NCBI GenBank assembly: GCA_021234155.1 | Contig: JAJEKV010000031.1 | Span: forward strand, 16,018,885 to 16,082,884 | DNA length: 64,000 nt | From: Isoetes taiwanensis | Lineage: Eukaryota; Streptophyta; Lycopodiopsida; Isoetales; Isoetaceae | Reading direction: 5' to 3' | Part shown: positions 23,013-34,777 of the stretch, in pieces | How positions within the stretch are numbered: position 1 is the first letter of the stretch | Layout of the letters: every line of letters starts with the position of its first letter | Notes under the pieces: model-generated | Seen by the model: the letters and a program-made list of their open reading frames with translations, nothing else | The model's database searches: none | What the model was told of the DNA's origin: nothing | Made by a program: the position numbers and the translations under genes

Positions 23013-24530
23013 ATGGCCACTTCTATAGCCCCTTCCCCAGACCCCCATTTGGAGGGAGACATTCCCCAGCCCCAGCCCCAGCCCCAGCCCACCTGGGAGA
23101 ACCAGGGGGAGGGACCGTCGCGAAAACGGCCCCGGTCGGATAACAAGGACAAGGGTGAAACCTTTTCCATGAGGAAGGAGGCCCGGGTGAAGGCCCAATC
23201 TATGAGATCGACCCGGGAGACGGATGAAGGCTGCTCAAGCCCAACAATGCACCAAACGCAGGCGCAGACGAGGGCCATGAAACAAATGGAGGAACGAATT
23301 GAGAGCAACAGAACCCGGATTGCAGGACTGGCAGAAGAGATACAATCTTCAACGACCCACGTGCTCAAAAGACAATTGGCAGTGGAGAGGCAACAGATTG
23401 CAGAGATGGGGGCCCGAATGCAGCAGTTAGAAGACAGGCTTCGCTTGGCACACTTTGAGAGGCAATAGGATAAGCAGGGCTTTGCTGACCTGCGAGCTCG
23501 CGTGGATTCCCTCCTCACCACCATAAAGACCATGGCACAGGACATGCAGGGTGTTAAGCAGGATATAGTGGCAACTATCTCCCGCCTCAAGTCAGAAGTT
23601 GAGGGGTCTGCCACCATAATACGAAACGTCCGAGCTGTCTTCGAAGCCAGCCAGACAGAGCTAAGAATCCTATAGAGTAGGGCTGAGATACAAGATCAGG
23701 AGATACAAGAGCTCCGAGCAACTATTATCCAGCAAGGCACGGGCCTCCATGCCGAGGTCCATGAGCAATTATTGCAGTGCACGAATGAGTTGGCCAGGCA
23801 GCAGAGATTTCAACAGGAGCTAGGCTCTCGACTCCAGGCCCTTGTAGGCTTCGTGAGATCAGCACCACCATATCCGCATATAGTAGAAGCATAAGCATAT
23901 ACCCATGCAAAGGCGTGCCATCCCCTCCATGTGCCCTTATCCAACTTTCAAGCTGGTCTATGAAAAGGCCAAACAGGGTGGGTGACAAAGGACATCCCTG
24001 CTTCACACCCATCTTGCTTTCCACTACTTCATTGCATATCTCCACAAAAGGAGATGATAGCTGCACAAGTACCTTCTCATAGAGGATGTATACCGCATGT
24101 CTAAACTCCTCCGGGATACCCAAATCCACCAACCTTTGCCATAAATTTTGCATGTTTACCATGTCAAAAGCTTTGCTTAAATCTACAAACACAGCATACA
24201 TAGGCTTCCTTTTTCCAACTACTGAGTCCATCATTGCGCGGAGTGTGACCAAATGATCAGTTGTGGACTTCTTAGGTACGCACAGATCGCCCACGCATTG
24301 TCACCTTCACGGTGGCAGTCATGCGAGTGCGTGAGGCAATTTTGAGCCAGAGTTGGCAATTGAAGGGAACTACCATGTATGTCGACCAGGATCTTACTCC
24401 GATGCAACAGGAGTCCCGCCGGCAACAGCTGGCTCAAGTCAGGGACATCCGTCATCAAGGGGGGGGGGACATCCGCCATCAAGTATTGCAGCCCGGTCCG
24501 AGGCAAGCTTCGCATTTTTAGGCCAGCGCC
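23013..24530 (+). pseudogene. LINE D ORF1: coiled-coil nucleic-acid-binding protein, interrupted
   Basis: The frame from ATG 23013 has an N-terminal PQPQPQPQP stretch, a basic KRPRSDNKDK region and a long coiled coil (MKQMEERIESNRTRIAGLAE onwards). It runs through two in-frame TAG codons (23466, 23670) to 23868. After a 0.4-kb antisense insert, the frame at 24312 reads MRVREAILSQSWQLKGTTMY, VDQDLTPMQQESRRQQLAQ, which resembles the C-terminal domain of L1 ORF1 proteins. ORF1p coats the LINE RNA. The stops and insert make it non-functional. Confidence 0.7.
23869..24290 (-). mobile_element. Antisense LINE RT fragment inside LINE D ORF1
   Basis: On the minus strand this reads KKSTTDHLVTLRAMMDS, VFVDLSKAFDMVN, VKQGCPLSPTLFGLFIDQLE and LLLYADMVVLI, a LINE reverse transcriptase palm from a different family than D. 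The catalytic YADD is YADM, so the second aspartate is lost. It starts and ends abruptly between two ORF1 segments in opposite orientation, without tail or UTR. Confidence 0.85.
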
Positions 24531-24724
24531 TGCTGATCACCGATGCAATGCATCAAGCTGCTGCCACTCACCTTTCGCCACCCGGTACCCCCTCGCACCT
24601 CCCCGCTCCCCTTTGCTCGCGGCTCGCCGCTCCGCAGCGTCGCTGCTTCCCTCCCCCCACCGCAGCGGGAACAGATCATCGAGCGTTTACATTAAATGCC
24701 AACAAATAGGAACTGTGCCTACGC

Positions 24725-27700
24725 ATGGTATCTTGGAACCGTCGGGGCTTCCCTTGGCAGAAAGGGGACAGTCTCAACTCTATTGCACCAGATTTGGATC
24801 TCATTTTCCTCATGGAAACATGGGAACATATAGGGCATAGACTGCCGAACCTCCCAGGCTATCTGCATTTCTCGGTGTTCAACGAGTGCACAGGCAAGCG
24901 AGGGCGTGGGGGTCGCCCGCTACTATCATTACAACCTTGGGGCACTTCGGTCTCATTTGCACAAAATGGACAAGTACAATCGCTACTTGTGGGTGCACGT
25001 GTAGCATGACAGTGGCAGCATCCTCTTCATAGCAGCATGCTACTTTCCACATGCCGAGAGCAACTTTTATAACATTCATTCGGGTGTGGATAGATTGGAG
25101 CCCTATGTCGATCTATAAGATGACATACAGCAGCACAAACAGTTGGACACGGTTATGTTACTTGCAACTTTAATGCACGTACAGGAGCCAAGCAAGTCCC
25201 AAAATTTGAGCCCCTGGCAGAGGACGTCTTGCAGTTGAACCCCGCAGAGGTAGCTTGGTCAAGGATATCATATGACAACCATATTTCGTGCTATGGCAGG
25301 CAGTTGTTGTTATATTTGACCTGGTTATTTGTAATGGGTTGGCGCAATGGCCGTCTTCCAGCCGCTGCACTTGTAGACAGGAGAACCAAGGGGGCTGCTT
25401 CAGTGTGGTGGATTACCTGCTGGTTGAGGAACAGGATCTGCACCTGGCTACCCATTTCTCCATTGGAACAAACACTCGGGATGAGGAAGTGGACTCAGAC
25501 CACCAGCCCCTGTTCATGCATATACATTGGCAGGCTCCCCATGCATCTATTGCCTCAACACCACAGGTGCCCCAGCTGTGCCTGGACTATGACCGTGCAG
25601 GGACCTATGCCCAACTGCTTGAGCGTGATCTAGCGGGACTACTGCAACTCCCCACACTTCAACAGCAATCTGTTCAACCGACTCACCTGCTTCTGACAGT
25701 TGCTGAGAGATGCTTTGGGAGAGGCCGCTCACGGAGAACCTCGGGCGCTGCCACCTTCCCCCGCAACAAATGGTTCGATGATGAGTGTCGGGAGCTCAAA
25801 CGCGAACTCCGGCAAGTCACTGATCCCACCTCCCGCCCACAGGCCATCAGTCAATACTGCTCCTTCCTCAAGAACAAGAAAGCCAGATACCTCGTAGAGC
25901 ACCAGCAACAGATGTTCGGTCTCCTGGATCGGCGACATTCTGGAGAAGGGTATTGAGCAAGACTGTACAACCCACAGGGAACATCACCTCGGAGCAATGG
26001 GTACAGTACTTGCAACAGCTTTATGACCCGCTCGGGGGCCGGGCACCAGTCCCTCCACAGATAGGCATGGCTCTGGTCATCACAGAGGGGGATGTCATCA
26101 TGGGCCTACAACGCCTAGCTAATAGGAAGGCAGCAGATTTAGCTGGCATGTAGGCGAAACTTCTGAAATGGACTGGGCCTCCATTAGTGCGTGTCCTCAC
26201 GGCATTATTCAATAAAGCATTGCAAGAAGGCTTCCTTCCGCAGTGGACCACTAGTAGAGTTGTGCCCATATACAAGGCAGGGGGGCCCTCAATGCCGAGC
26301 CAACTATCATACAATTATGGTCAGCTCTCTCTTTGCAAAGCTATTGACGGACATCCTTGAGCAGCGGCTGACAATATGGGCAGAGGAGGCAGATGTGCGA
26401 GCTCTCACACAAACAGGCTTTCGGCCCAGGCATTCCACCATTGATCATATCTTCACTCTGCACACACTGATTGAGAATAGCAGGAATCACCGACAAAACC
26501 CGTACTGTTGTTTCGTGGATTTTGCAAAAGCTTTTGACACAGTGCCCCAGGACAAGTTATGGAACAGACTGTGGCAGCTGGGGACCCCCCTTGACTTGCA
26601 GAATGCAATATATAGGCTATATGAGGCATGCTCAGGCCGTATCACATCGTCAGGACAGCCGGTAATCAGTAGTATTGGAGTGCGTCAGGGTTGCCCCCTC
26701 TCCCCCACACCCCCACACTCTTTGGCCTATACATTGACCAGCTGGAAGATTGGCTCTCTGAGCATGGAGGTGCGGGCACCCATCTCATGCATCACACAAT
26801 CCGGCAACTCATATATGCTGACGATGTCAACCTCCTGGCCTATACTCCAGAGGACATGCAACGTCACCTGGATGCTCTTGACACTTTTTGCCGATTCACT
26901 GGCATGCGAGTTAACTTGGCCAAAACTAGGGTGCTGCTAGTTTCAACATCCCGTCAGCCAAGGCTTCCCTCAATCACTTACCAGGGACAAGATGTAGAGG
27001 TGGCTCCGACCTACAAGTACTTGGGGATCGAGTTCTCTGCTATCACCCACTGGGATGTGGCTTTCAGGTTGCGGGTCACGGCAGGTTGGAAAGCACTATA
27101 TGCCATGCAGAACAATAGCCACAAGGCAGAGTTGTATGCCTGGGGCCACCAGTCACACTTGTTTAGGGCCTTCGTCGAGTCGGTCCTCTTATATGGGGCA
27201 GAAGTATGGGGTCCGGTGATATCCCTCAACACCTGGAATGACTTCGAGCAGGTGCAGAAAGCCTTCTTGGCACGAGCCCTTGGGGTAAAGTCCGCATTTC
27301 CATACCAGATCCTACTCCAGGACACAGGTTTTCTACCCCTTCAACGTGCTGCATTGGAACGCCATATCATTTACTTCCAGGAGGTGGTCGCTATGGGTGA
27401 TACACAACCTTGCTTTGGCCATGGCGATGGGTCCCCAACACCTGAAAGCCTGCTGGAAGGACAAGCAAGCTCAGTGGTTCTCACGCTGGGGTGTACAGGC
27501 AAACAGATGCGTACAGGTACGGACAAAGAAAGATCACAAGGCACTTAAGATGTATCTAGATGCTACTTTCCTTCGCAAGCTCTGGGATGCAGATGCTGTA
27601 ACGCACGTTAAGCTGGCACACTATCAGCAGCAAGTCAATCCTAGGCTCACGAGAGGCCCACACCAGTACTTGTACACCCATTTGCCCATGAAGAAGCGCA

Positions 27701-27995
27701 GGCTTATAGCTTCCATTTGCATGGGTGCACATCGTCTCCGCATTGAGACAGGACGTTGGGCTCGGGAAGCACGGGAGGAAAGGCTTTGCTAGTGTTGCCA
27801 CCAGGGCGCCATTGAGGATGAATGTCATGCCCTCCAGATCTGCCCAGCATTTGCCCATATCCGAGAGCGGTATGTTCGATTACTAGTGCCTGGCCAACCG
27901 TTGCATGAGTTATTGAATACGGCTTCAGTGGGTTTGTTGGGGTCATACCTCCAAGAGGTTATGGATGCACGAACTCAGTTGTGTCCTCCGGGACA
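24725..27995 (+). pseudogene. LINE D ORF2: endonuclease, reverse transcriptase, zinc knuckle
   Basis: The endonuclease starts MVSWNRRGFPW with LDLIFLMETW. It then shifts frame and loses the GDFN motif (25160s) that copy A retains. The tail DYLLVEEQD and DSDHQPLF follows, then the linker (25288-25956). RT pieces are GFRPRHSTIDHIFTL, CCFVDFAKAFDTV, VRQGCPLSPT, TLFGLYIDQLEDW and LIYADDVNLLAY, with YADD intact, in frames starting 26191 and 26691. The C-terminal knuckle is C-x-CCHQGAIEDECH-x5-CP (27790-27850), with a TAG at its first cysteine pair. ORF2 nicks target DNA and reverse-transcribes the RNA; here it is disabled by at least five frame or stop lesions. Confidence 0.85.
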
Positions 27996-28199
27996 GTATT
28001 GAACTGTCCTATACAATTGTACAGCGTGCCAGCATACTTATTACTGCTAAGGTTTTTCCCTCGAAAACCCTTCGGGGCAGGGGTTTTTTAATCCTGATAG
28101 TAATACGCTTGCCGCCCTCTTTTTGTTTGGGTCCCATAGGCCAATTGGTCTCCGTCGATGATAAAAAATCTATTCTATTCTATTCTATTTTTTGCTCAA

Positions 28200-30560
28200 T
28201 TCATTTCTTGATAGTCTGGATATAAAATGAGCGTATTTAGCTTTGGACATGGTTGTGTTATTCCTTACTTATATGCTTGATTCATGCTTCAGAAGTGGTT
28301 ATCTGCTCACATTGATTTCACTTTTGTTTTGTTCATTCCAATTTGATATTGTCTTTTGACAGTTTGAGGTCATTGATGGATTAGATTCTTGTTTAGTATC
28401 ATATTTTTAGAAGTTTTATAGCTAGTATGCTTTAAGTTTTTCATGGTCTTTTTGGTCGTCTTCATGGGGAAGTTATGTGTATGGACACCCTTCATGGGCC
28501 GTCGTCCCAATCCATCATTCTAGATTTTTTCTTTCATAGCATTTTGTTATTGTGGTTTATATCTCATGTAAATTGGCTCCTTTAGACTTTTTACACATAT
28601 CCACTTTGTGATCATGATGTCTATTGTATTTGTCGTTGTGATATTCATCATATTTGTTGGTGATGTTCTTACTCATTATCCTATTGATCTTATAGGTTTC
28701 TTGTTGAGTTTGATTTGTTTTTCAGGCTTGATCCAGGTTCCTCTTATTTACTTTGTCTCCAGTTTTATTCCTTTACCTCATTCGATGCATTATTTTTTCA
28801 TTTATCTCTTTGTTCTTTCATTCCACATTTTCGGGTTTCTACTCTGTAACTTCCATTCATTCGCTCTTGTTTGTCCAATTTTTCTATCTATCTTGAGATA
28901 GATAGATCTACATGATGTGCCCCCGCTGTTATTGCTCCTTTTGGGCCCACTATTACTGCTCCCTTCAGTTTGATAGGTCCTCACGAGGAGGATTGAGTTA
29001 TTTACGTTACTTTTGAGTTGTCTTGGCTTGTCTCATGCTTCAACTCCATGTACAAATTAAGTAGTGAGCTTTTCCTTTGGTTCTATTGTTGTGTTATCAA
29101 TTATTCCTTTTGTTCTAGTTACCATTCTTAGTTCTGCCTATTTGTCATTCGATTTTGCCTCCTTTTCATTTTTCGTCCTCTTGTAATATATATGCTCTCG
29201 ATAATATATGCTTTGACGGTTGGATTTTCGCATTACTCAAGTGGTTCTGATTGTGTAATTTCGCCTCCTTAGCATTTGTCACCACATTGTTTGCATCTTT
29301 TTGTTCTTCTGGTGTTTCTCATCCTCATTTTTCCGTCTTGTTTTTACCCCTTTTTTGTTTGATCAGGTTTCTCCAAATTTGTTTCATTGTTTTCATACCA
29401 TATTTTTGTGCTAGGTACCTTTGATAAGCCTTATTTGCATTTTTCTTTACTCTTACTATTTTGCTATGTATGCTTTTATTCCATGAGTCCTTGAGTCTTT
29501 AAACTTTTTCTGTCATGTTTGCGTGCTTTATCCAGTCTGTGACTTTTGTGACTCCCTTCAACTCCTTTGGTTGTTTGATCTGTTTATTGTTCGCTGCTAC
29601 ATTTGTCATCCTCTGTATCCTATTTGCCTTAGTCTCCCTTATGTACCTATTCTTTTATTTGTCTTCTTATATGGTTGCCCCTTTTTGTCCTTTAGTTTCA
29701 TCATCCAGCACCTTCTTTTTAATTCGTTTGCTCATCATCCAATACCACCTTTGATCCATTTGCCCTGCTATTCCATTTTTTGTTTCTTCCCGTTCACTTT
29801 CATTGTCTTAACTTCTCCCTTCCCCTTTAGCGTTGCTTTGTCCAGTTTTCTTGACTTAGCTTTTTCCAATTCATATTGGTTGCCTTTTCTTCTCTTGCCA
29901 CTTTTCCCATTGCATGACATCTTTTTCCGATAATTTTCCATTTTTTCTGGTTATTTCTGTTGCTCTTCTAGTCTTGTTTAGCACCTAATCTGCTGCTTTG
30001 TCGATTCTTTTTTGTCCCATTCATTTACTTTGCTTTCATTATCCTGCTTAGTTTCGTTAATACCTTCGCCTTGTTCATTTTGGCTCCTAAAATCAACTTG
30101 ATCTTGATTACTTCATTCTTTTTTGTGCCTCTGATCGCATTGTGCCTCTCGTCTCCCTCATTCATTCCTCTTCATTTTATAGGTATGGTCGGAGATGGAT
30201 CTAGAGATGGCCTAACTGATCCACATGGATTTGTCTCATTTGACGGGCGTGCTAGATGAACGTTCATTGGTCTTTTGCTATGAGCCTCGGCTTCTCTTAT
30301 ACTCTCCTCATTCGCCTTGCTTCTCTTTGCCCTCTTGGTGCTCATGTATAGTATGTTTTGCCCTTTGCTCTGATTATCCAGTTACTCCGTCAGCCTTGCT
30401 TTGTCATTTCTTCTTTCTTGGCCCCCCTTGCCAGATCTGTTCTAGTCATCCTAGATTTTGTCCAGTCTTTGTTGGTCATATCTATGTTCAACTTCCCTTT
30501 TTCTCATTTTACATGCCGTTGTTGAAGCTGCTTTATGTATGTTTTTTTTTTTTTAATCCT
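28200..30560. other. Pyrimidine-rich, A-poor 2.3-kb stretch without a gene
   Basis: The plus strand is dominated by T and C for over 2 kb, ending in a T14 run at 30541. The hydrophobic ORFs here (for example 28608-28901 and 29523-29933) look like consequences of T-rich codons. The same bias marks 21700-22560, so LINE D may have split one such block. Confidence 0.6.
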
Positions 30561-31009
30561 GAACTTGCGTATTATAGGGATAAGGCAGAAACTAATGCCC
30601 ATTCAGATGTAGATGAGGCTTTCCGTTTCTTCACTGACATCATGCATGTGAAGGTTGCTGGATTCGTACTCTGCTACTTGAGTGGGAGCGGCAAGTCCTG
30701 ATCGTCCTCGACATCTTTTGGTTCAGTTTCAAGATGCTCTCAGCTGCCAACATGTTCTTCAACATGGCAACCATGTCAGGGATACTAGTTTCTCAGTATA
30801 GGAGGGACCTCTCCCTTCCTCTTCCCTCTTCAATTGTGTAACTGCCGGCAAGAGCTTTGCAAGGTGAGGACAACCTGCCTTCAAAAGAAATGGGCATTGT
30901 ACAGAGGAGGCGTAGCAATCATTCTAGATCAATGGCCTTCCAATCCTTGGATTGACTATATTTAGATAATTTAAATAGCACAAAATTATCATTACCATCA
31001 GCAATATCT

Positions 31010-31110
31010 TTTTTTTTTTTTGTACTTTTGGGCTGGCCCTTTTGTTGTTCGGGTTCCATGGCCAATGTGGTCTTTGTCGACGTTAAAAAACCTATTTATC
31101 TATCTATTCC
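31010..31110 (+). mobile_element. LINE 3' end remnant
   Basis: gttccatggccaatgtggtc and then tttgtcgacgttaaaaaacc, followed by a tatctatctatt tail, is a diverged form of the 3' signature of LINE copies B-D. Confidence 0.6.
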
Positions 31111-31359
31111 AACTGTTTTTGTGAAAGTGCCTTTGTGCAAGTGCTAAATTTGGTTCCATATTCTCTTGATTCGACCACTAGGTTTCCTTTCGTGAACCTT
31201 GTGAGTTATTTTTTGTAGGGTTTTGCTATAAAGGGTTGCCCAAATTTGTCTATGATGGACAAAATTGCTCTCAAATTCTCACTTGAAATGGTGCCGTGCT
31301 TGGTTATAAAAGATATTTTTTGCTAAAGGTTTATGCTCTTTTATGACTTTGTCGAATAT

Positions 31360-31833
31360 GCAGAATCTGTGACAAAGGGGAAGTGGAAGATGAGAATCAT
31401 ATGCTGAATGATTGCCCGGTATATGAAAGCATCAGGAATAAGTACAGAGATATAAGGTGGGGTCAGCCCGTACACATCATGATGACAAAGTCGGAAACAA
31501 GGAGGGATCCGCGAGGACGCACACGGAAATGACGCCGTGCACCGAAGTACACAAAGAAAAGGGTTTCTGTTATGAACGCGGAGAGAGGCATAAAGATAAA
31601 CACCGAAAACGCTCAAAGCTGATTGATAACGACGCCGCGGGTGCACGCCATGAAGCCGATCCAAAGCTGGGTGCCGGTATTAATAGAGAAAAGTCAAGCC
31701 TTCAGAAAAGGCTACATTGTAAATCAGCATGATGTGCTAGTAGCACCCGTAAGGGAGCTCGCCCATGCTACATAAGTCCACGGGCCTCAGGGTACAAGGG
31801 ACAATAATGTATCTATCTATCTATCTATCTATT
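31360..31833 (+). mobile_element. LINE 3' fragment with zinc knuckle and (CTAT)n tail
   Basis: The plus strand reads RICDKGEVEDENHMLNDCPV, a truncated form of the CxxC-x-EDExH-x-CP knuckle that ends plant L1 ORF2. It is followed by noncoding sequence and a (ctat)n tail (31809-31833). A separate family from copies A-D. Confidence 0.65.
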
Positions 31834-32424
31834 GTCAGGTAGTTAACTTCTTGGAGCTTGCTTATATATTTTTGTTGTATTTAGCTTGTTCATTATCAAA
31901 TTTCTCATGTTCACTATTACATCTTTTTATTTGGTGTCCTTCCAGTCTATTGTTTAGGTACTTGGGCTGCTATATTTTTTCTATATTCTATGAAAGGAAG
32001 AAGAAAAAACAATTTTAACGTCAAAGAAACTCTTTCAAGGATTCATCATTTCAATCCAAGTTTTTCCTATTTGTGCTGAGGTATCTTTTTCAAGAGCATG
32101 ACTCAATTGACAAATCATCTTGATAATTTTTTTTTAAATCTTCATGCACAAAGCTAAGAGCAGTAAATCCAAAGAAAGCAATTGTCTATACCTTTGAAAG
32201 TGCAAAGTTTGTGTTGTTGAATTGGGGAGGGAGGGGGGTGTTTGGAAGGGGGGAGAAGGGGGGGGAGAGGGATTTATAACGTAAAAAGGAAATAATGTAT
32301 GTGTATGATATATATAATGGTAACGTCCAGGAAGGTACAAGGCATTATGCCTAATCAAACAAGAAGACAAGGTCCCATTGCAGAACAATGTTAGAGCTAC
32401 TAGTGATTATGTCAAGTTTTGGAC

Positions 32425-32503
32425 TTGTCCTTGGGGCATGATCTAATGGCAGGACCTTAAACCGCCACATCGAGGTCACAGGTTCAAACCTGGCCAATAT
32501 CAG
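32425..32503 (+). mobile_element. tRNA-derived SINE head, split by the chromovirus
   Basis: A box-like tgatctaatgg (32439-32449) and B box-like ggttcaaacct (32481-32491) stand 31 nt apart, the spacing of an internal Pol III promoter. The retrotransposon target duplication ATCAG ends this piece. A related head follows the element at 41625. Confidence 0.6.
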
Positions 32504-34747
32504 TGTGACGGGCCTGGCCAGTTAACCTCTCCGTAACTGGAGATCCCATCGATCTCTATCGTTGGATCTACTTAACCTTAGGAACTCAAGAGTGGATATA
32601 TGCATATTTAGGTAAAGAATTTAATCTTTTACATGCTCTAATATAAGGTCCCAATAAAATTATTCTTGCCATTACTCAGTAAAACTTCACACAACTCCCA
32701 AGGCTTTAAAAATAATATCACTTCAATCCCATATATAATATCAATAATAGTCAGGTTAATTGAACAACAATCCACACGCATCTACCCTCGTTTTTCCGAA
32801 GCTTGGCTACTCTCAGGAGCGTCTTGCACCTCTGCTTACACCATTAACCACGGGGTTAGTCACACGGACTAAGTGGGGATCGGGGATCTAGGTCACATCT
32901 AGCATTAATAATCACAAAGCATTAACTTAGAACAATAACATAGTCTTACCATAACCTCGCCCCTGCAATCCGAGTAGTTAATCCAACAAGCATAACCACA
33001 ATGCATAATTTTACCAAACATAGCCATTACAACTTGATTCCACATCGCAAACCACATATACAATAGCCAAGCAACCAAAGCATCAACATTGCAACCAATA
33101 TTCCTGCTGGTGCGAGCAAGGTCAACTCGGTACCGTCGGGCCCGGTGACATAGAGGCGGGGTAACCACATGTGTACACACCCATCCACGCTTGCGTCAAA
33201 GCATTGGAGGACCACTTAGCGAGCATGACGTTGTACCTCACGCATTCAAGCCCGATGTTCAAATGACAACATTACATAGCATGCAATAACCGCGAGTCTA
33301 GACCATCGCACCCTAGACTCGCCCCCAGAGGTCTATATCAAAGAATTATATTCATGCATAATCACATTATTCTAAATTCCACATAGCATCAACTAGGCCC
33401 GTTTCCATAGCAAGCTTACATGAAAAATATTAAGAGAATTCCATAGTTAACACTTCATGCAATGCGGAAAATCCAATTATGAGCTCATATAAACATTATT
33501 ATGACTATAATGCAACATGCCCCTATAAGTACTAGACTTAAGGTTGGATACAAGCAACCATGTTTATTTCCTAAATTAAATCCCTTATTATAATTTATCA
33601 CCTAAGGCTAAATGGCGTTTCCTTCCACGATCCAAAGCGATGGTAACCGCAATTTATAGCCCCTATAACTCATTTCCCTTCTTATTCTTGTTAATTTAAG
33701 TGTTAACCCTTTAGTATCTTAGTTTTTAACGAACCTTACTAAGTATTCCTCTACCAACTAAAACTATCACATTAACATTTTTACCCTTTTTTAACCTAAC
33801 GATGCGAGGAAACCGACCCGCACTGCGCAATTTGCGGTTGGCCTCGGGCCATCAAATCATCATGCGAGCTCGCAAGGCTTCCCGATCCCTTTGGTAAGGA
33901 GGTTTTCGGCCATTCCGGCCGGTTTATGATGCAAACGGTGGTTCTGAGCCGATTCGGGGCCACAGAAATCATGTTTTCCATGACCAAATCTTACTCTAAT
34001 CCTCCCAATTACGTATCCTTTCTCCATTTCGGCCTCCCTAAGGCCCAAATCGCCCATTTCTGGGCGATTCCCATGCTTTCCAGATATTTCCATTCAACCG
34101 GATCATACCGAGGCTACACTGCTTTGATGCAAGAAAAATTCCAATTGTCTTTGCTAGTTCTATCTTCATCTCTTTTTTTTAACTCATTCTTCAGACATCC
34201 TAACCATTCTAACCCATCCCAGCTTTCTCTATCACGGATTACAGTCACACCTCTTACTATTATCATGATGAAAATTTCAGAAACATATTCAAGTTATTAC
34301 CAGCCATGCAAACCCAATTATCTCAAAATTAAAGAATCACTACCCATGCCGTGCGTTCATATTAACAACCATGCTTATACAATCCAATTCTATTCTCAGG
34401 CTAGATACATAACCAGCAAATTTAAGCAAGCACATAAATGCTACACTAGAAAAACCCCAGGTGTAAGTCTTGATCCCCACCTGGAATCTCGCTTGCTCCC
34501 TCTGCACTCCAACACGCTCCCAAGTATTGCTCACACCCTGCTCCTTCAGCAATTCGACTGCAATCTATCGCCTTCCCAATACTTCATGATGTACTTGTAT
34601 TTATTATTAATCACTAGTATATTTATCCGTATAATCTCTACATATACGATATATATACTCTGCATGCATAATATTCCAATTATTATTCCTTTGCATCCTT
34701 AAATAAAATAATTCCACAATGTACCTCAAAATCCTAGGTCCGTTACA
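32504..34747 (-). repeat. 3' LTR of the chromovirus
   Basis: 2244 bp from TGTGACGGGCC to GGTCCGTTACA. It aligns end to end with 39379-41624. Long AT-rich stretches are identical and the differences cluster in GC-rich patches. The 258-residue plus-strand ORF inside it (33926-34702) is antisense and not regarded as a gene. Confidence 0.95.
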
Positions 34748-34763
34748 GTCTCTCCTCCAAAAA
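34748..34763 (-). promoter_or_regulatory. Polypurine tract
   Basis: On the minus strand tttttggaggagagac directly precedes the 3' LTR. It is the expected plus-strand primer site for a gypsy element. Confidence 0.8.
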
Positions 34764-34777
34764 TTCAACCCATGTCC

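Larger units (their letters stand above)
22915..28190 (+). mobile_element. LINE copy D: near full-length L1-type element, inactive
   Basis: The order is 5' leader after the minisatellite, ORF1 with coiled coil (23013-23868), an antisense RT insert (23869-24290), the ORF1 C-terminal part (24296-24530), ORF2 endonuclease (from 24725), RT (about 25953-27400), a C-terminal zinc knuckle (27760-27850), the 3' UTR with a CCC-TTCG-GGG hairpin (about 28063-28085), the signature cccataggccaattggtctc, and a (TTCTA)n tail ending near 28190. Many stops and frameshifts. It is the reference for truncated copies A, B and C. No convincing target duplication was found. Confidence 0.85.

Noticed and set aside
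23466-23672. In-frame TAG codons in LINE ORF1 as recoding or edited stops
   Set aside because: The element has many other lesions and plant RNA editing acts in organelles, so ordinary decay is simpler.
28608-30701. Several hydrophobic ORFs as membrane proteins
   Set aside because: They follow from T-rich codons in a pyrimidine-biased stretch; none matches a family or has neighbouring exons.
30575-30701. Exon after a poly-T tract (DKAETNAHSDVDEAFRFFTD)
   Set aside because: The acceptor context is attractive, but there is no partner exon or family match, so it is not called a gene.
33926-34702. 258-residue plus-strand ORF
   Set aside because: It lies inside an LTR antisense to the element, is broken in the other LTR, and has no recognisable domain.
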